NCBI GenBank assembly: GCA_902491625.1
Contig: CABUIO010000025.1
Coordinates: forward strand, 1 to 32,032
Source of the DNA: an uncultured Porphyromonadaceae bacterium
Lineage (GTDB): Bacteria > Bacteroidota > Bacteroidia > Bacteroidales > Muribaculaceae
DNA: 32,032 bases
Direction: 5' to 3'
The notes below the pieces were generated by a model. The model did not search any database. It was not told the origin of the DNA and saw only the letters and a program-made list of their open reading frames with translations. The position numbers were made by a program, and so were the translations under genes. Below, in pieces: positions 15,696 through 24,614 of this stretch (within the stretch, counting starts at the first letter, position 1; each line of letters starts with the position of its first letter).

Positions 15696-17768
15696 CTGAA
15701 AAAAGCTTTTGCGGCGGGAGCAGGGCTACTGCTGTCGGTCGCCGTCTCGTCGGCTCAGAATACGCCGATGTCGTTCCATAAGGACTCTGCATCACGTCTG
15801 CGTCCCGTGCTTTCGGGGCTCAATTCCCAGCGCAGTACATCCGAGGTAATTACCGATGCTTCCAACGGTATTCGCCGTCAGGTTCCGGAAGATGGGCGCG
15901 ACTATAAAGTCGTCATAGAGGAAGATTTTTCTCTTTGCACAGCCGGAAGCGAGGAAAACCCTGTGAAAGAGTTTATCGAGGATGCCAATTTCAATATCCC
16001 TGCGAAGTATACCCACACCCCGGGATGGAGCGGTCGTTCCATAATGCAGGCCGGAGGTGCTATCTGCATCGGAAAGTATTACGATAGTTTTACAGACCAG
16101 ACAATGACCGGACAGATTGAAACTCCTGTGCTTGATCTCCACCGTGACAGAGGCCGGGCATATCTGCAGTTCCGAGCCAAGTCTCTCAAGCCGGATGTCG
16201 ATCTTCTGACTATCCGTTGGGTCACTCCCGGCGATCCACTCCCGACGACAGGAGAGGAGCAGACAGTTTATGTCAATGGCACAATCTGGACAACCGTCAA
16301 TGTCGACCTCACTGACTGCCCGGAAGATGCCATTGTCCAGATCTGGAGCGAATACAACGAGCTTTTGATCGATGACATCAAGATCGAACAGTATCAGCCT
16401 GTGATTGATGAGCCAAAGGCTTTGAAATGGACGGATTTCACCGGCGACAGTTTTACAGCCAACTGGTCTGAAGTTGAAGGCGCCGACCATTATCTACTGA
16501 ACTGCTATTACGTGCGTCGCGAAGGCTCGGAGGATCAGCTTCCCGATTACAAGTATATACTGAAAGACAAGGAGGTGAAGGAGACTTCCTACAATATCAC
16601 GGGTCTTGATCCCGAGAAAGTCTACTACTACTATGTGTATGCCGTCAATGCTGACGGCGTTGTCAGCAGCGAGTCGCAGGTTGTGGAGGTTCTCGCTCTT
16701 ACTGTCCCGACCGACATCACGATATCAAACGTGAAGCCGGAATCGTTCAGGGTTGACTGGAGTCCCGTACTCAATGCCGAAGGCTACGGTTTCCAGGCAC
16801 TCCTCACACATACGGCGCATTATCCTCAGAATTATGCCTTGATTGACGAACTTTTCGATTGCATTGTCACTGAGGGCACTATCGGCAAGCCATTTGGTAA
16901 TGCCATAGGATACTACGACATGGATTCCTACGGACTGAGCCGCGCCAACTGGGTTCTCTATGAAGGTGGACTGATAAACGGCGGAATTGCCCTTCACAAT
17001 TATGTTTCAACTTACGGCACACAATATTATGGCGAGCTTGTTTCGCCGATCCTTACTATCGGAGAGTCGACAGGAGAGATCACCATAGAGGGTGAGTTCT
17101 GCACTCTTGACGAAGGCGTCCGTCCCTACATCCAGATCGCTGTCCCCGGCGAGGTAGACGGCAAGACGCAGTGGGTATTGGGTGCCGGAGGTGAAGTTGA
17201 TGCTGAAATCGGATCCGAATGGACATATGTCAAGAAAACCTATAAGGTGAATCCCGGACTTGTTCGCTTCTCTATCGGCACGACCGACGGCGGATGGCTT
17301 TACATGGATAATCTGTCTATCTCTGTCAATCTTCCCGAAGGAGCGAAGCAGACACTTCCTTACCATTACAATGAGATCAAGGATATGGAGAAGCCCCGCT
17401 ATAAATGTCCTACACCCGATCGCGGGGAAGGTGACCACTATTCTTTCGCTCTAATGGCGGCGCGCCAGAAGCCTGGCTCCTTTATGATCCCTATCTACAT
17501 CACGAGTGACTGGAGCGAAATCATGGACGTGCCCGACGAACATCTCGGTGTTGAGTCCAACGTGGCGGATGCTGTCGGATCTGTCTGCGCAAATGGACTT
17601 AAGGGCATGCTTGAAATCAGCAATCCCGAGGGACAGACAGTTACTGTCTGCGATATCGCAGGACGAATCGTAGCATCCTCTACATCTGAATCCATCAGCC
17701 TCTCGCTCGCTTCCGGCATCTATATTGTCCGTTCTCCCAAGGGAAGCGCCAAGGTTGTCGTGAAATAA
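15696..17768 (+). CDS. Secreted fibronectin type III protein with type IX-like C-terminal signal
   Basis: This is a large secreted or surface protein of unknown binding target. From a CTG codon at 15696 it begins with an ideal signal peptide, MKKAFAAGAGLLLSVAVSSA followed by Gln. The frame can be opened to a TTG at 15657, but that lies inside the promoter. The order is: a jelly-roll-like region (about 60-230) with EEDFSLCTAG and HTPGWSGRSI, a fibronectin type III domain (about 238-331), a second one beginning VPTDITISNVKPESFRVDWS, another jelly-roll-like region, and a C-terminal tail (about 630-690) with TVTVCDIAGRIVAS, LASGIYIVRS and a KVVVK end. That tail resembles type A signals for type IX secretion. 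The next gene follows after 34 bases and has a similar architecture. Confidence 0.82.
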   Translation: MKKAFAAGAGLLLSVAVSSAQNTPMSFHKDSASRLRPVLSGLNSQRSTSEVITDASNGIRRQVPEDGRDYKVVIEEDFSLCTAGSEENPVKEFIEDANFNIPAKYTHTPGWSGRSIMQAGGAICIGKYYDSFTDQTMTGQIETPVLDLHRDRGRAYLQFRAKSLKPDVDLLTIRWVTPGDPLPTTGEEQTVYVNGTIWTTVNVDLTDCPEDAIVQIWSEYNELLIDDIKIEQYQPVIDEPKALKWTDFTGDSFTANWSEVEGADHYLLNCYYVRREGSEDQLPDYKYILKDKEVKETSYNITGLDPEKVYYYYVYAVNADGVVSSESQVVEVLALTVPTDITISNVKPESFRVDWSPVLNAEGYGFQALLTHTAHYPQNYALIDELFDCIVTEGTIGKPFGNAIGYYDMDSYGLSRANWVLYEGGLINGGIALHNYVSTYGTQYYGELVSPILTIGESTGEITIEGEFCTLDEGVRPYIQIAVPGEVDGKTQWVLGAGGEVDAEIGSEWTYVKKTYKVNPGLVRFSIGTTDGGWLYMDNLSISVNLPEGAKQTLPYHYNEIKDMEKPRYKCPTPDRGEGDHYSFALMAARQKPGSFMIPIYITSDWSEIMDVPDEHLGVESNVADAVGSVCANGLKGMLEISNPEGQTVTVCDIAGRIVASSTSESISLSLASGIYIVRSPKGSAKVVVK

Positions 17769-17802
17769 CATATCAGTAAGTTATCAATCAAACTGTATCA
17801 AC

Positions 17803-20800
17803 ATGAAGAAAACATTTCTACTAAGTGTTCTCGCCCTTGCCGGTACGGTATTCGGTCTTTCGGCTGAAGTGCTGTCTCCTTATAACGAGGGCTTTGAGAA
17901 TTCCTCCTTCCGTCCTCGCGGCTGGACGCAGGCAACTGCTTCGAGCTATGCGGCAGGCACTTATACGGTGAATGCCGACGGCGGACACACCGGAGGCTGC
18001 ATCGGTGCGAAACAATACAGCAACTACTATAGTTCGTACTACAACAATTACAACTACATCGACGTGATTGTCACACCCAAAGTGGCCGGTACAGTCTCTA
18101 TCTGGGTGAAAAAGAACGGTTCGGATCCATCGCTGACTTTTTACAGCCTTACTGATCCTATGGCAGTTTCCACCTCAAGTCCTCTGCTCAGCGGAACTAC
18201 CAAAAACCTTGTAGAAGGAAAGACAATCGACGACTGGACTCAGATTACTGTGACAGGCGTGCCTGCCGACACCCACATCGGAATCCGTGCCAACGATCTT
18301 CTTCTTGACGATTTCTCTGCCTCGTCGGCCAATGTCACATATCGTGCCTCCATCCTTGCTGATGTAAAAAACACGACCGGCTCGACTACTCTTGAGGCTG
18401 ATCCGGATAACAATGTTACGGTCAAATTCTCCGTCTCGCTTGAAAACAATGGAGATGTTGAATTCCCTGCATCCGCAGGCGGATTTAAGATCCAGCTCTC
18501 CAACCGCGCCCTCGACAAGGTTGTGGGAACAGGCAGCATAGACGATGCAATTCCTTTCGGAGCGACCGTTACGAAAGACTTCTCCATGACGTTCCCCGCC
18601 GAACTGGCTCCTGGCACAAAGAGCAACTCTTTCTATGTCACAATATCCAACGATAAGGTCGGCAGCGTCGAGGCTTCTCTCGCCTGGTTCACGATTATTG
18701 AATACAAGCCTGTCGCTACGTTCATGTATGCCGAGGACAACGACAAGAACCAGAGTTCCTACAACGACGTCAATATCTTGGAAACCATAACTGTCGGTGC
18801 CGGAGCCGCCGGTACAAGCAGAACTCTTTGGCTCTGGAATTCCGGTACGGCTCCCATGAAAGTCACTGCCACGAATGTGACGGGCGATTTCACTTGCAAT
18901 GCCGGTTCCTTCACGCTTGCACGCAATGAAAAGAAGGCCGTCAATGTCGCTCTTAAAGGCGCGGCCGGAAAGAAGACCGGCAAAGTGACATTCAAAGTCG
19001 ACGGCATCGGTGACGTATCTTACGATCTTCTCGGCCTCGTGACGAAAGCCGGCGATTATACGGAGAATTTTGAAGCGGCAGCAATTCCCGCAGGCTACAT
19101 TCCCGGAAGATACTGGACTCTTACAAATTCACCCGAGACACTTGCTCCTTTGGGAGGCAAACAATGGATTGCATCTCAGTATGCGTCATCAGTCGACAAG
19201 TTTATACTTCCCAAACTGACTTTTGCTGAAGGTGAGCTCTTCTCTTTCATGGCTTCAAAGACTGACAATACATCTTCCAAGCTTACAGTCTACACTTCAA
19301 AGGATCGTGTGGAATGGACTCCTGTCGCTACAATCGACACACGTTCCGAAGATTCCGATCTCTGCTTTGCCAATGGCAAACCGACAGGCACCGGCTATGG
19401 CACATACGAATTCAAGCTCTATAGCTTCCACATGAAGGCCGGTGACCAATACATCGCCCTTGAAGCCGGAGGTGCCCGCGTGGACAATATCAACGGCGGT
19501 AAACGCACACCCGTCAGCCACGACATCTACGTATCCAAAGTCGGCATCCCGGACAAAGCCATGGTCAACACGCGCTACATCGTGTCGATGACTGCCGCCA
19601 ACATTCTTGATGCGCCTGAGACGGACTATGACATCGTTCTTGAGCTTGCAGGCGAGGTAAAGGCTCACGCCACAGCCACTCCCGCGATGACAACCAACGA
19701 AGCCATCGATTTCGACATCCGATTCACACCCCATGAGACCGGTAAATTTGAGGCTGCGATCGTATTTGTAAGCGGCAACTATCGCCAGACGCTCAACGAA
19801 TTTATCATTGATGTCAAGCCTGAAAAGGCAGAGGCCACATATCAGGTTGGCGACGCCAAAATAACTACCACAGACCCTTTCAACACCTTCTATGACGGCA
19901 GCCAGTGCCAGATCCTTTATCGTGCAAACGACCTCGACCTTGCCGAGGGAATGAAGATTATCGGAACTTCCTTCTATGGCTATGCAACCGACGGATGCAA
20001 GAAGCATATCAAGGTCTACGCACAGAACACTGAGGATGATTCCTACGACTTCAGCAATATCAAGCCTGCTGCGGCCTCATCCATGACTCTTGTCTATGAA
20101 GGCGACTATCAGTTCCACGCCGGAGGCAACAATTCGTCCAAGGTCTACGAGCCTATGATGGAAATTGAGTTCAGTACACCATTTGAGTATACAGGCAAGA
20201 ACATCCGCCTCATGTACGACATCCGCGACATCGAAGGTGAGGGCGACGGCAAACACGTCTTCTTCACTGTCGACAACAGCGCTTACAATTATTGGGATGA
20301 CATCTTCGACAACCGCGTGATCACCAACAAAAAAGATTTCCAGGAGGACCTTGATGACGAGCCGAGCTGGTCCGGCTATCGTGCAGGATTCCCTGTGACA
20401 TACTTTAAGGTTGCCAAAGATGTGGTAGTAGTTCGCGGTAAGCTCACAGACGATTTCGATCAGCCCGTAGGAGGTGCGAAAGTGAAATTTGAATCCGACG
20501 ATCTACTTTATTCTGCTGTAAGTGACGCTCAAGGTGTCTACTACATCAATGTCGGCAACCTCGACCACGTCTTCACTCTCGGCGTCGACAGCGAGGAATT
20601 CTCTCCGGTATCACTGGCAAATGTGACACTCGATCCCAGGAAACAGACCGAATTTGTCCACAACTTCAAACTCGCTTACATTGACCGCACAGCGACACTT
20701 TCCGGTCAGGTATTCAATATGACAGACGAAGATGACGTGCCCCTCGAAGGCATTGATGTAGTGCTCACACAGGGCGACGTCAAAGTTACGGCTACGACAG

Positions 20801-21162
20801 ATGAAAATGGAGCATATACACTCACAGTTCCCAAATTTACCGGTGAATATACGCTCGAAGTCACCGACGGCCTTAACACAGTCTACACCGCGCCCTACAC
20901 GTTCAAATCCAAAGCCGACAAGCTCGACATCAACGTTGAATACAGCGGAGTAGGAGAGATCTCAGCTGCATCGGGAGACGTCAAGGTATCCGTATCCGGT
21001 GGCATTGTCACCGTCACAGCTGCAGAAGGCACAACCGTAGCTCTTTACAGTGCAACCGGCACATACTACGGCAGCAAGACAGTCAACGGCAGTGCCGTAG
21101 CCTTCGGTCCTCTCACCCCAGGCATCTATATCGTCGCCGGCAAGAAAGTAGCAGTCAACTGA
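17803..21162 (+). CDS. Large secreted multidomain protein (adhesin-like) with type IX-like C-terminal signal
   Basis: The 1119-residue product starts with a signal peptide (MKKTFLLSVLALAGTVFGLSA). Two jelly-roll or cleaved-adhesin-like regions are visible, introduced by NEGFENSSFRPRGWTQA near the N-terminus and by ENFEAAAIPAGYIPGRYW around residue 425. Between and after them lie Ig-like segments, including GTAPMKVTATNVTGDF. Two carboxypeptidase-regulatory-like domains begin near 873 (VRGKLTDDFDQPVGGAKV) and 962 (LSGQVFNMTDEDDVPLEG). The last 65 residues end in LTPGIYIVAGKKVAVN, a probable type IX sorting tail. No catalytic motif was recognised. It lies 34 bases after the fibronectin protein and shares its promoter. 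Surface adhesion is inference. Confidence 0.83.
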   Translation: MKKTFLLSVLALAGTVFGLSAEVLSPYNEGFENSSFRPRGWTQATASSYAAGTYTVNADGGHTGGCIGAKQYSNYYSSYYNNYNYIDVIVTPKVAGTVSIWVKKNGSDPSLTFYSLTDPMAVSTSSPLLSGTTKNLVEGKTIDDWTQITVTGVPADTHIGIRANDLLLDDFSASSANVTYRASILADVKNTTGSTTLEADPDNNVTVKFSVSLENNGDVEFPASAGGFKIQLSNRALDKVVGTGSIDDAIPFGATVTKDFSMTFPAELAPGTKSNSFYVTISNDKVGSVEASLAWFTIIEYKPVATFMYAEDNDKNQSSYNDVNILETITVGAGAAGTSRTLWLWNSGTAPMKVTATNVTGDFTCNAGSFTLARNEKKAVNVALKGAAGKKTGKVTFKVDGIGDVSYDLLGLVTKAGDYTENFEAAAIPAGYIPGRYWTLTNSPETLAPLGGKQWIASQYASSVDKFILPKLTFAEGELFSFMASKTDNTSSKLTVYTSKDRVEWTPVATIDTRSEDSDLCFANGKPTGTGYGTYEFKLYSFHMKAGDQYIALEAGGARVDNINGGKRTPVSHDIYVSKVGIPDKAMVNTRYIVSMTAANILDAPETDYDIVLELAGEVKAHATATPAMTTNEAIDFDIRFTPHETGKFEAAIVFVSGNYRQTLNEFIIDVKPEKAEATYQVGDAKITTTDPFNTFYDGSQCQILYRANDLDLAEGMKIIGTSFYGYATDGCKKHIKVYAQNTEDDSYDFSNIKPAAASSMTLVYEGDYQFHAGGNNSSKVYEPMMEIEFSTPFEYTGKNIRLMYDIRDIEGEGDGKHVFFTVDNSAYNYWDDIFDNRVITNKKDFQEDLDDEPSWSGYRAGFPVTYFKVAKDVVVVRGKLTDDFDQPVGGAKVKFESDDLLYSAVSDAQGVYYINVGNLDHVFTLGVDSEEFSPVSLANVTLDPRKQTEFVHNFKLAYIDRTATLSGQVFNMTDEDDVPLEGIDVVLTQGDVKVTATTDENGAYTLTVPKFTGEYTLEVTDGLNTVYTAPYTFKSKADKLDINVEYSGVGEISAASGDVKVSVSGGIVTVTAAEGTTVALYSATGTYYGSKTVNGSAVAFGPLTPGIYIVAGKKVAVN

Positions 21163-21202
21163 TCCAGTCATTTGTCTACTTAGGGAAAAGACAAAATCCT
21201 CA

Positions 21203-21234
21203 AAGGGCTGATTCCGATTCTGGAGTCAGCCCTT
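21203..21234 (+). terminator. Terminator of the secreted-protein operon
   Basis: AAGGGCTGA (21203-21211) pairs perfectly with TCAGCCCTT (21226-21234), extended inward by TTCC/GGAG with a wobble. It begins 40 bases after the stop codon. No strong T-tract follows. Confidence 0.65.
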
Positions 21235-21524
21235 CCTGATAAAATATACCACTTGCCCGAACTCGCGTTACTAAGTATCAATGAGATTACTAAAAGAATC
21301 GGCGACTTTTTCAAGCTGCCGATTCAACTTTTTAAAGGCGTGGCTTTTCCCGAATTCGCGTTATTGATTACTTATCTATCGTCATTACTGTTGGTTGCAC
21401 TTGTACGTGGTGTTGTATGTTGCTGTACGTTGACCTCGAAAAAGTGTGTACGTTTTTGTACGTTTTATGTGCTCATTTGTACACACAAAGTGATGTCAAA
21501 TGCACGGTACCCCTAAGAATACTT
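21235..21524. other. Gene-free stretch with repeats resembling the remnant of an integrated element
   Basis: No convincing gene is seen here. A near-perfect 15-base direct repeat, CCCGAAyTCGCGTTA, lies at 21256-21270 and 21349-21363 with one difference. Between its copies is the hairpin GAATCGGC (21296-21303) and GCCGATTC (21318-21325), followed by a T-tract. Further on, TGTAC occurs five times within about 80 bases (starting at 21402, 21424, 21447, 21457 and 21478), four of them as TGTACGT. Such TGTAC clusters resemble the leaders of Bacteroidetes tyrosine-recombinase genes; that link is from memory and is inference. An 87-codon frame starting with TTG at 21253 spans this repeat-rich DNA and is not called. 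Confidence 0.4.
21296..21336 (+). terminator. Terminator-like hairpin with T-tract
   Basis: A perfect 8-bp stem, GAATCGGC/GCCGATTC, with a 14-base loop is followed by AACTTTTTAAA. It could act as a second, backup terminator for the upstream plus-strand operon. It also lies between the two copies of the 15-base direct repeat. Confidence 0.5.
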
Positions 21525-21564
21525 TAGGCCGTAACGCCTGATTTCTCAAAGCGTTACGACCTAA
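21525..21564 (-). terminator. Probable terminator of ppdK
   Basis: A 14-position stem (TTAGG-c-CGTAACGC with GCGTTACG-a-CCTAA, one mismatch) lies 26 bases beyond the ppdK stop codon on the minus strand. Alternative outer arms ATACTTTA (21520-21527) and TAAAGTAT (21579-21586) could also pair. The T-rich tail is weak. Confidence 0.55.
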
Positions 21565-21589
21565 TTGTCGGATTACGTTAAAGTATGCC

Positions 21590-24307
21590 TTACTCTTCGA
21601 TGGCAGCCTGCGCCGCAGAAACGCGGGCGATGGGCACGCGGTAGGGGGAGCAGCTGACGTAGTTCATACCGAGTTTGGCACAGAATTTTACGCTGCTGGG
21701 TTCGCCGCCGTGCTCGCCGCAGATGCCGACCTTGAGTTCGGGTTTGGTTGTGCGTCCTTTCTTGACGCCCATCTCTACGAGCTGGCCTACACCTTCCTGA
21801 TCGAGTACCTCGAAGGGATCGACTTTCAGGATGCCTTTCTCCTTGTAGAATTTGAGGAATTTGGGTGCGTCGTCGCGTGAATAACCGAAGGTCATCTGTG
21901 TGAGGTCGTTCGTTCCGAATGAGAAGAAGTCGGCCACTTCGGCAATCTTGTCGGCTGTGAGAGCGGCACGGGGTACCTCAATCATTGTGCCGACCTTGTA
22001 GGGCAGGCTTGCACCGCGCTCGTCAAACACCTGTGCTGCTGTGGTGTTGATGACGTTTGCCTGATGCTGGAGCTCCTTGAGTGTGCCTACGAGGGGCACC
22101 ATGATCTCGGGATACACTTCAATGCCGCGCTCTTTGCAGTTAAGTGCTGCCTCGATGATGGCACGTGTCTGCATCTCAGTGATTTCGGGATATGTGATTC
22201 CGAGACGGCAGCCGCGATGACCGAGCATGGGGTTGAATTCCTCAAGCGAGTCAACTTTGGCTTTCACCTCCTCGAGGGTGAGTCCCATCTCCTCGGCAAG
22301 TTCTTTCTGTGTGGCTGTCTGATGAGGTACAAACTCGTGCAGAGGTGGATCAAGCAGACGGATTGTCACTCCGAAGCCGTCCATAGCCTCGAAGATGCCT
22401 TCGAAGTCACTGCGCTGCATGGGGAGGAGTTTTGCAAGAGCGATGCGACGTCCCTCTTCGTCTGAAGCGAGGATCATCTCGCGTACGGCCTTGATGCGGT
22501 CACCTTCAAAGAACATATGCTCCGTGCGGCAGAGACCGATACCCTGTGCGCCGAAGTTGCGTGCCTGCTTTGCGTCGCGGGGCGTGTCGGCATTAGTGCG
22601 GACGAGTGTCTTGGTGTATTTGGCTGCAAGATTCATGATTGCGCCGAAGTCGCCGCCAAGCTCAGGCTCTGTGGTGGGCACCTGACCGTCGTAAACCTCA
22701 CCGGTGGAACCGTTGAGGGAGATCCAGTCGCCTTCCTTATATGTCTTGCCATTCATGGTAAGAGTCTTCTCCTTATAGTCTACGGAGATTTCGCCGGCAC
22801 CTGAAACGCAGCATTTACCCATACCGCGGGCAACCACAGCTGCGTGAGATGTCATACCGCCGCGCATTGTGAGAATGCCCTGAGCGACTGCCATACCGCG
22901 AAGGTCTTCGGGTGATGTCTCGATACGAACGAGAACGACTTTCTTTTTCTTTTCAGCCCAAGCCTCGGCGTCGTCGGCCTGGAAAACGATCTGGCCTGCA
23001 GCTGCACCTGGAGATGCGGGAAGGCCTTTGGCCATTACCTTGGCGTGCTTGAGTGCAGTCTTGTCAAACACAGGGTGAAGGAGTTCATCGAGTTTGCCCG
23101 GCTCCATGCGAAGAAGAGCAGTCTTCTCGTCGATCTCTCCTGCACGAAGGAGATCCATGGCGATCTTCACCATAGCGGCGCCTGTACGCTTGCCGTTGCG
23201 GGTCTGGAGCATCCAGAGCTTGCCGTCCTGAATTGTGAACTCCATGTCCTGCATATCCTTGTAGTAGTCCTCGAGCTTGCCTGCGATGGCGATAAGTTCG
23301 GCTGCGCAAACAGGCATTGACTCCTCAAGCGAAGGATATTTGGAAGCACGCTCCTGCTCGGAGATGCCCTGAAGGGCAGCCCAGCGGCGTGAACCCTCAA
23401 CTGTGATCTGCTGGGGAGTGCGGACACCGGCCACGACATCCTCGCCCTGAGCGTTGATGAGGTATTCACCGTTGAAGATATTCTCACCGGTAGCGGCGTC
23501 ACGGCTGAATGCCACACCTGTGGCGGAGTTATCGCCCATGTTGCCATAGACCATAGCCTGAACATTGACGGCAGTGCCCCATTCCTCGGGGATCTGGTTC
23601 ATGCGGCGATAGAGGATGGCGCGCTCGTTCATCCAGCTGTCGAACACGGCGCAGATACCGCCCCAGAGCTGCTCCCATGCAGAGTCCGGGAAATCTTTGC
23701 CTGTGTAGTTCTTCACAGCGGCCTTGAAGCGCTTGACAAGCTCCTTGAGGTCGTCTACGTCAAGTTCATTGTCAAATTTGACACCTTTTTCTTCCTTGAC
23801 TTTATCCATGATCTCCTCGAAGGGATCGATGTCGGTTTTGCTTTTTGGTTTCATGCCGAGCACCACGTCGCCGTACATCTGTACGAAGCGACGGTAGCTG
23901 TCCCAAGCAAAGCGGGGATTGCCGCTCTTCTCGGCAAGAGAAGCCACTGTCGCGTCGTTCATGCCGAGGTTGAGGACTGTATCCATCATGCCGGGCATGG
24001 ACGCGCGCGCGCCTGAACGAACAGAAACAAGCAAGGGGTTTGTAGGATCGTCGAATTTCTTGCCCGTAAGTTTTTCAACATGAGCGATAGCATTCTCGAC
24101 ATCATTCTTGATGTCTGCGACTACAGCGTCACGACCATCCTGAGTGTATTCTGTACATACTTCAGTGGTGATGGTGAATCCGGGAGGAACCGGCATACCA
24201 AGCAGATTCATTTCAGCGAGGTTGGCACCTTTGCCACCGAGGAGATTGCGCATCGAAGCGTTGCCCTCAGCTTTACCGTCGCCGAATGTGTAGATTTTTT
24301 TAGCCAT
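21590..24307 (-). CDS. ppdK: Pyruvate, phosphate dikinase
   Basis: PPDK reversibly converts pyruvate, ATP and phosphate to PEP, AMP and pyrophosphate in the cytoplasm; in anaerobes it may work in either direction. The 905 residues are the usual bacterial length. The N-terminal ATP-grasp domain shows LLGGKGANLAEM and SVRSGARASMPGMMDTVLNLG (95-115). The phosphohistidine domain has GGMTSHAAVVARGMGK (483-498) with His488 as the phosphate carrier. The C-terminal PEP/pyruvate TIM barrel contains CGEHGGEPSS with the expected catalytic Cys864. It is monocistronic, with a roughly 115-base leader after a TATATTTG box, and is divergent from rlmD. Confidence 0.97.
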   Translation of the reverse strand: MAKKIYTFGDGKAEGNASMRNLLGGKGANLAEMNLLGMPVPPGFTITTEVCTEYTQDGRDAVVADIKNDVENAIAHVEKLTGKKFDDPTNPLLVSVRSGARASMPGMMDTVLNLGMNDATVASLAEKSGNPRFAWDSYRRFVQMYGDVVLGMKPKSKTDIDPFEEIMDKVKEEKGVKFDNELDVDDLKELVKRFKAAVKNYTGKDFPDSAWEQLWGGICAVFDSWMNERAILYRRMNQIPEEWGTAVNVQAMVYGNMGDNSATGVAFSRDAATGENIFNGEYLINAQGEDVVAGVRTPQQITVEGSRRWAALQGISEQERASKYPSLEESMPVCAAELIAIAGKLEDYYKDMQDMEFTIQDGKLWMLQTRNGKRTGAAMVKIAMDLLRAGEIDEKTALLRMEPGKLDELLHPVFDKTALKHAKVMAKGLPASPGAAAGQIVFQADDAEAWAEKKKKVVLVRIETSPEDLRGMAVAQGILTMRGGMTSHAAVVARGMGKCCVSGAGEISVDYKEKTLTMNGKTYKEGDWISLNGSTGEVYDGQVPTTEPELGGDFGAIMNLAAKYTKTLVRTNADTPRDAKQARNFGAQGIGLCRTEHMFFEGDRIKAVREMILASDEEGRRIALAKLLPMQRSDFEGIFEAMDGFGVTIRLLDPPLHEFVPHQTATQKELAEEMGLTLEEVKAKVDSLEEFNPMLGHRGCRLGITYPEITEMQTRAIIEAALNCKERGIEVYPEIMVPLVGTLKELQHQANVINTTAAQVFDERGASLPYKVGTMIEVPRAALTADKIAEVADFFSFGTNDLTQMTFGYSRDDAPKFLKFYKEKGILKVDPFEVLDQEGVGQLVEMGVKKGRTTKPELKVGICGEHGGEPSSVKFCAKLGMNYVSCSPYRVPIARVSAAQAAIEE

Positions 24308-24423
24308 TGATATATGAATAAAATATTAGAATGTAAATAATTCCGGTTAAAATATGATGTACAGACATGATTAGTCTGCCATATTGAAACAACCTTTAGA
24401 TTCAAAGAGTTGATTTGTGAGTG

Positions 24424-24431
24424 CAAATATA
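24424..24431 (-). promoter_or_regulatory. -7 box for ppdK
   Basis: On the minus strand this reads TATATTTG, a perfect match. The -33 region is not obvious. The 24308-24614 intergenic region carries this box and the rlmD box on opposite strands and no gene. Confidence 0.5.
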
Positions 24432-24547
24432 ACTCTTTTTCTTCATAAAGAGAGCCTTTGAATTTAAATATTTGTGTCAAAAGAGTCTGAATTGTATTTT
24501 TGAGTGATTAAATGAGTGGAGGTGAGTGGTGTGTGGGAGTAATTGAT

Positions 24548-24555
24548 TAATTTTG
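24548..24555 (+). promoter_or_regulatory. -7 box for rlmD
   Basis: TAATTTTG matches TAnnTTTG perfectly, 59 bases before the rlmD start. No TTG is found at the ideal 20-base distance. Confidence 0.5.
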
Positions 24556-24614
24556 TAGTCTGAAACTACACTTGAGTAACGACACATAATCGAGTCACGA
24601 AACAACCTCTTATA

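Noticed and set aside
19297..20007. A 236-codon frame antisense to the large secreted protein
   Set aside because: No domain or promoter is seen, and the plus-strand gene is continuous through the region with a signal peptide and sorting tail.
21253..21516. An 87-codon frame starting at TTG
   Set aside because: It is built from the direct repeats, hairpin and TGTAC cluster. The start lies between terminators with no promoter, and the product matches nothing I know.
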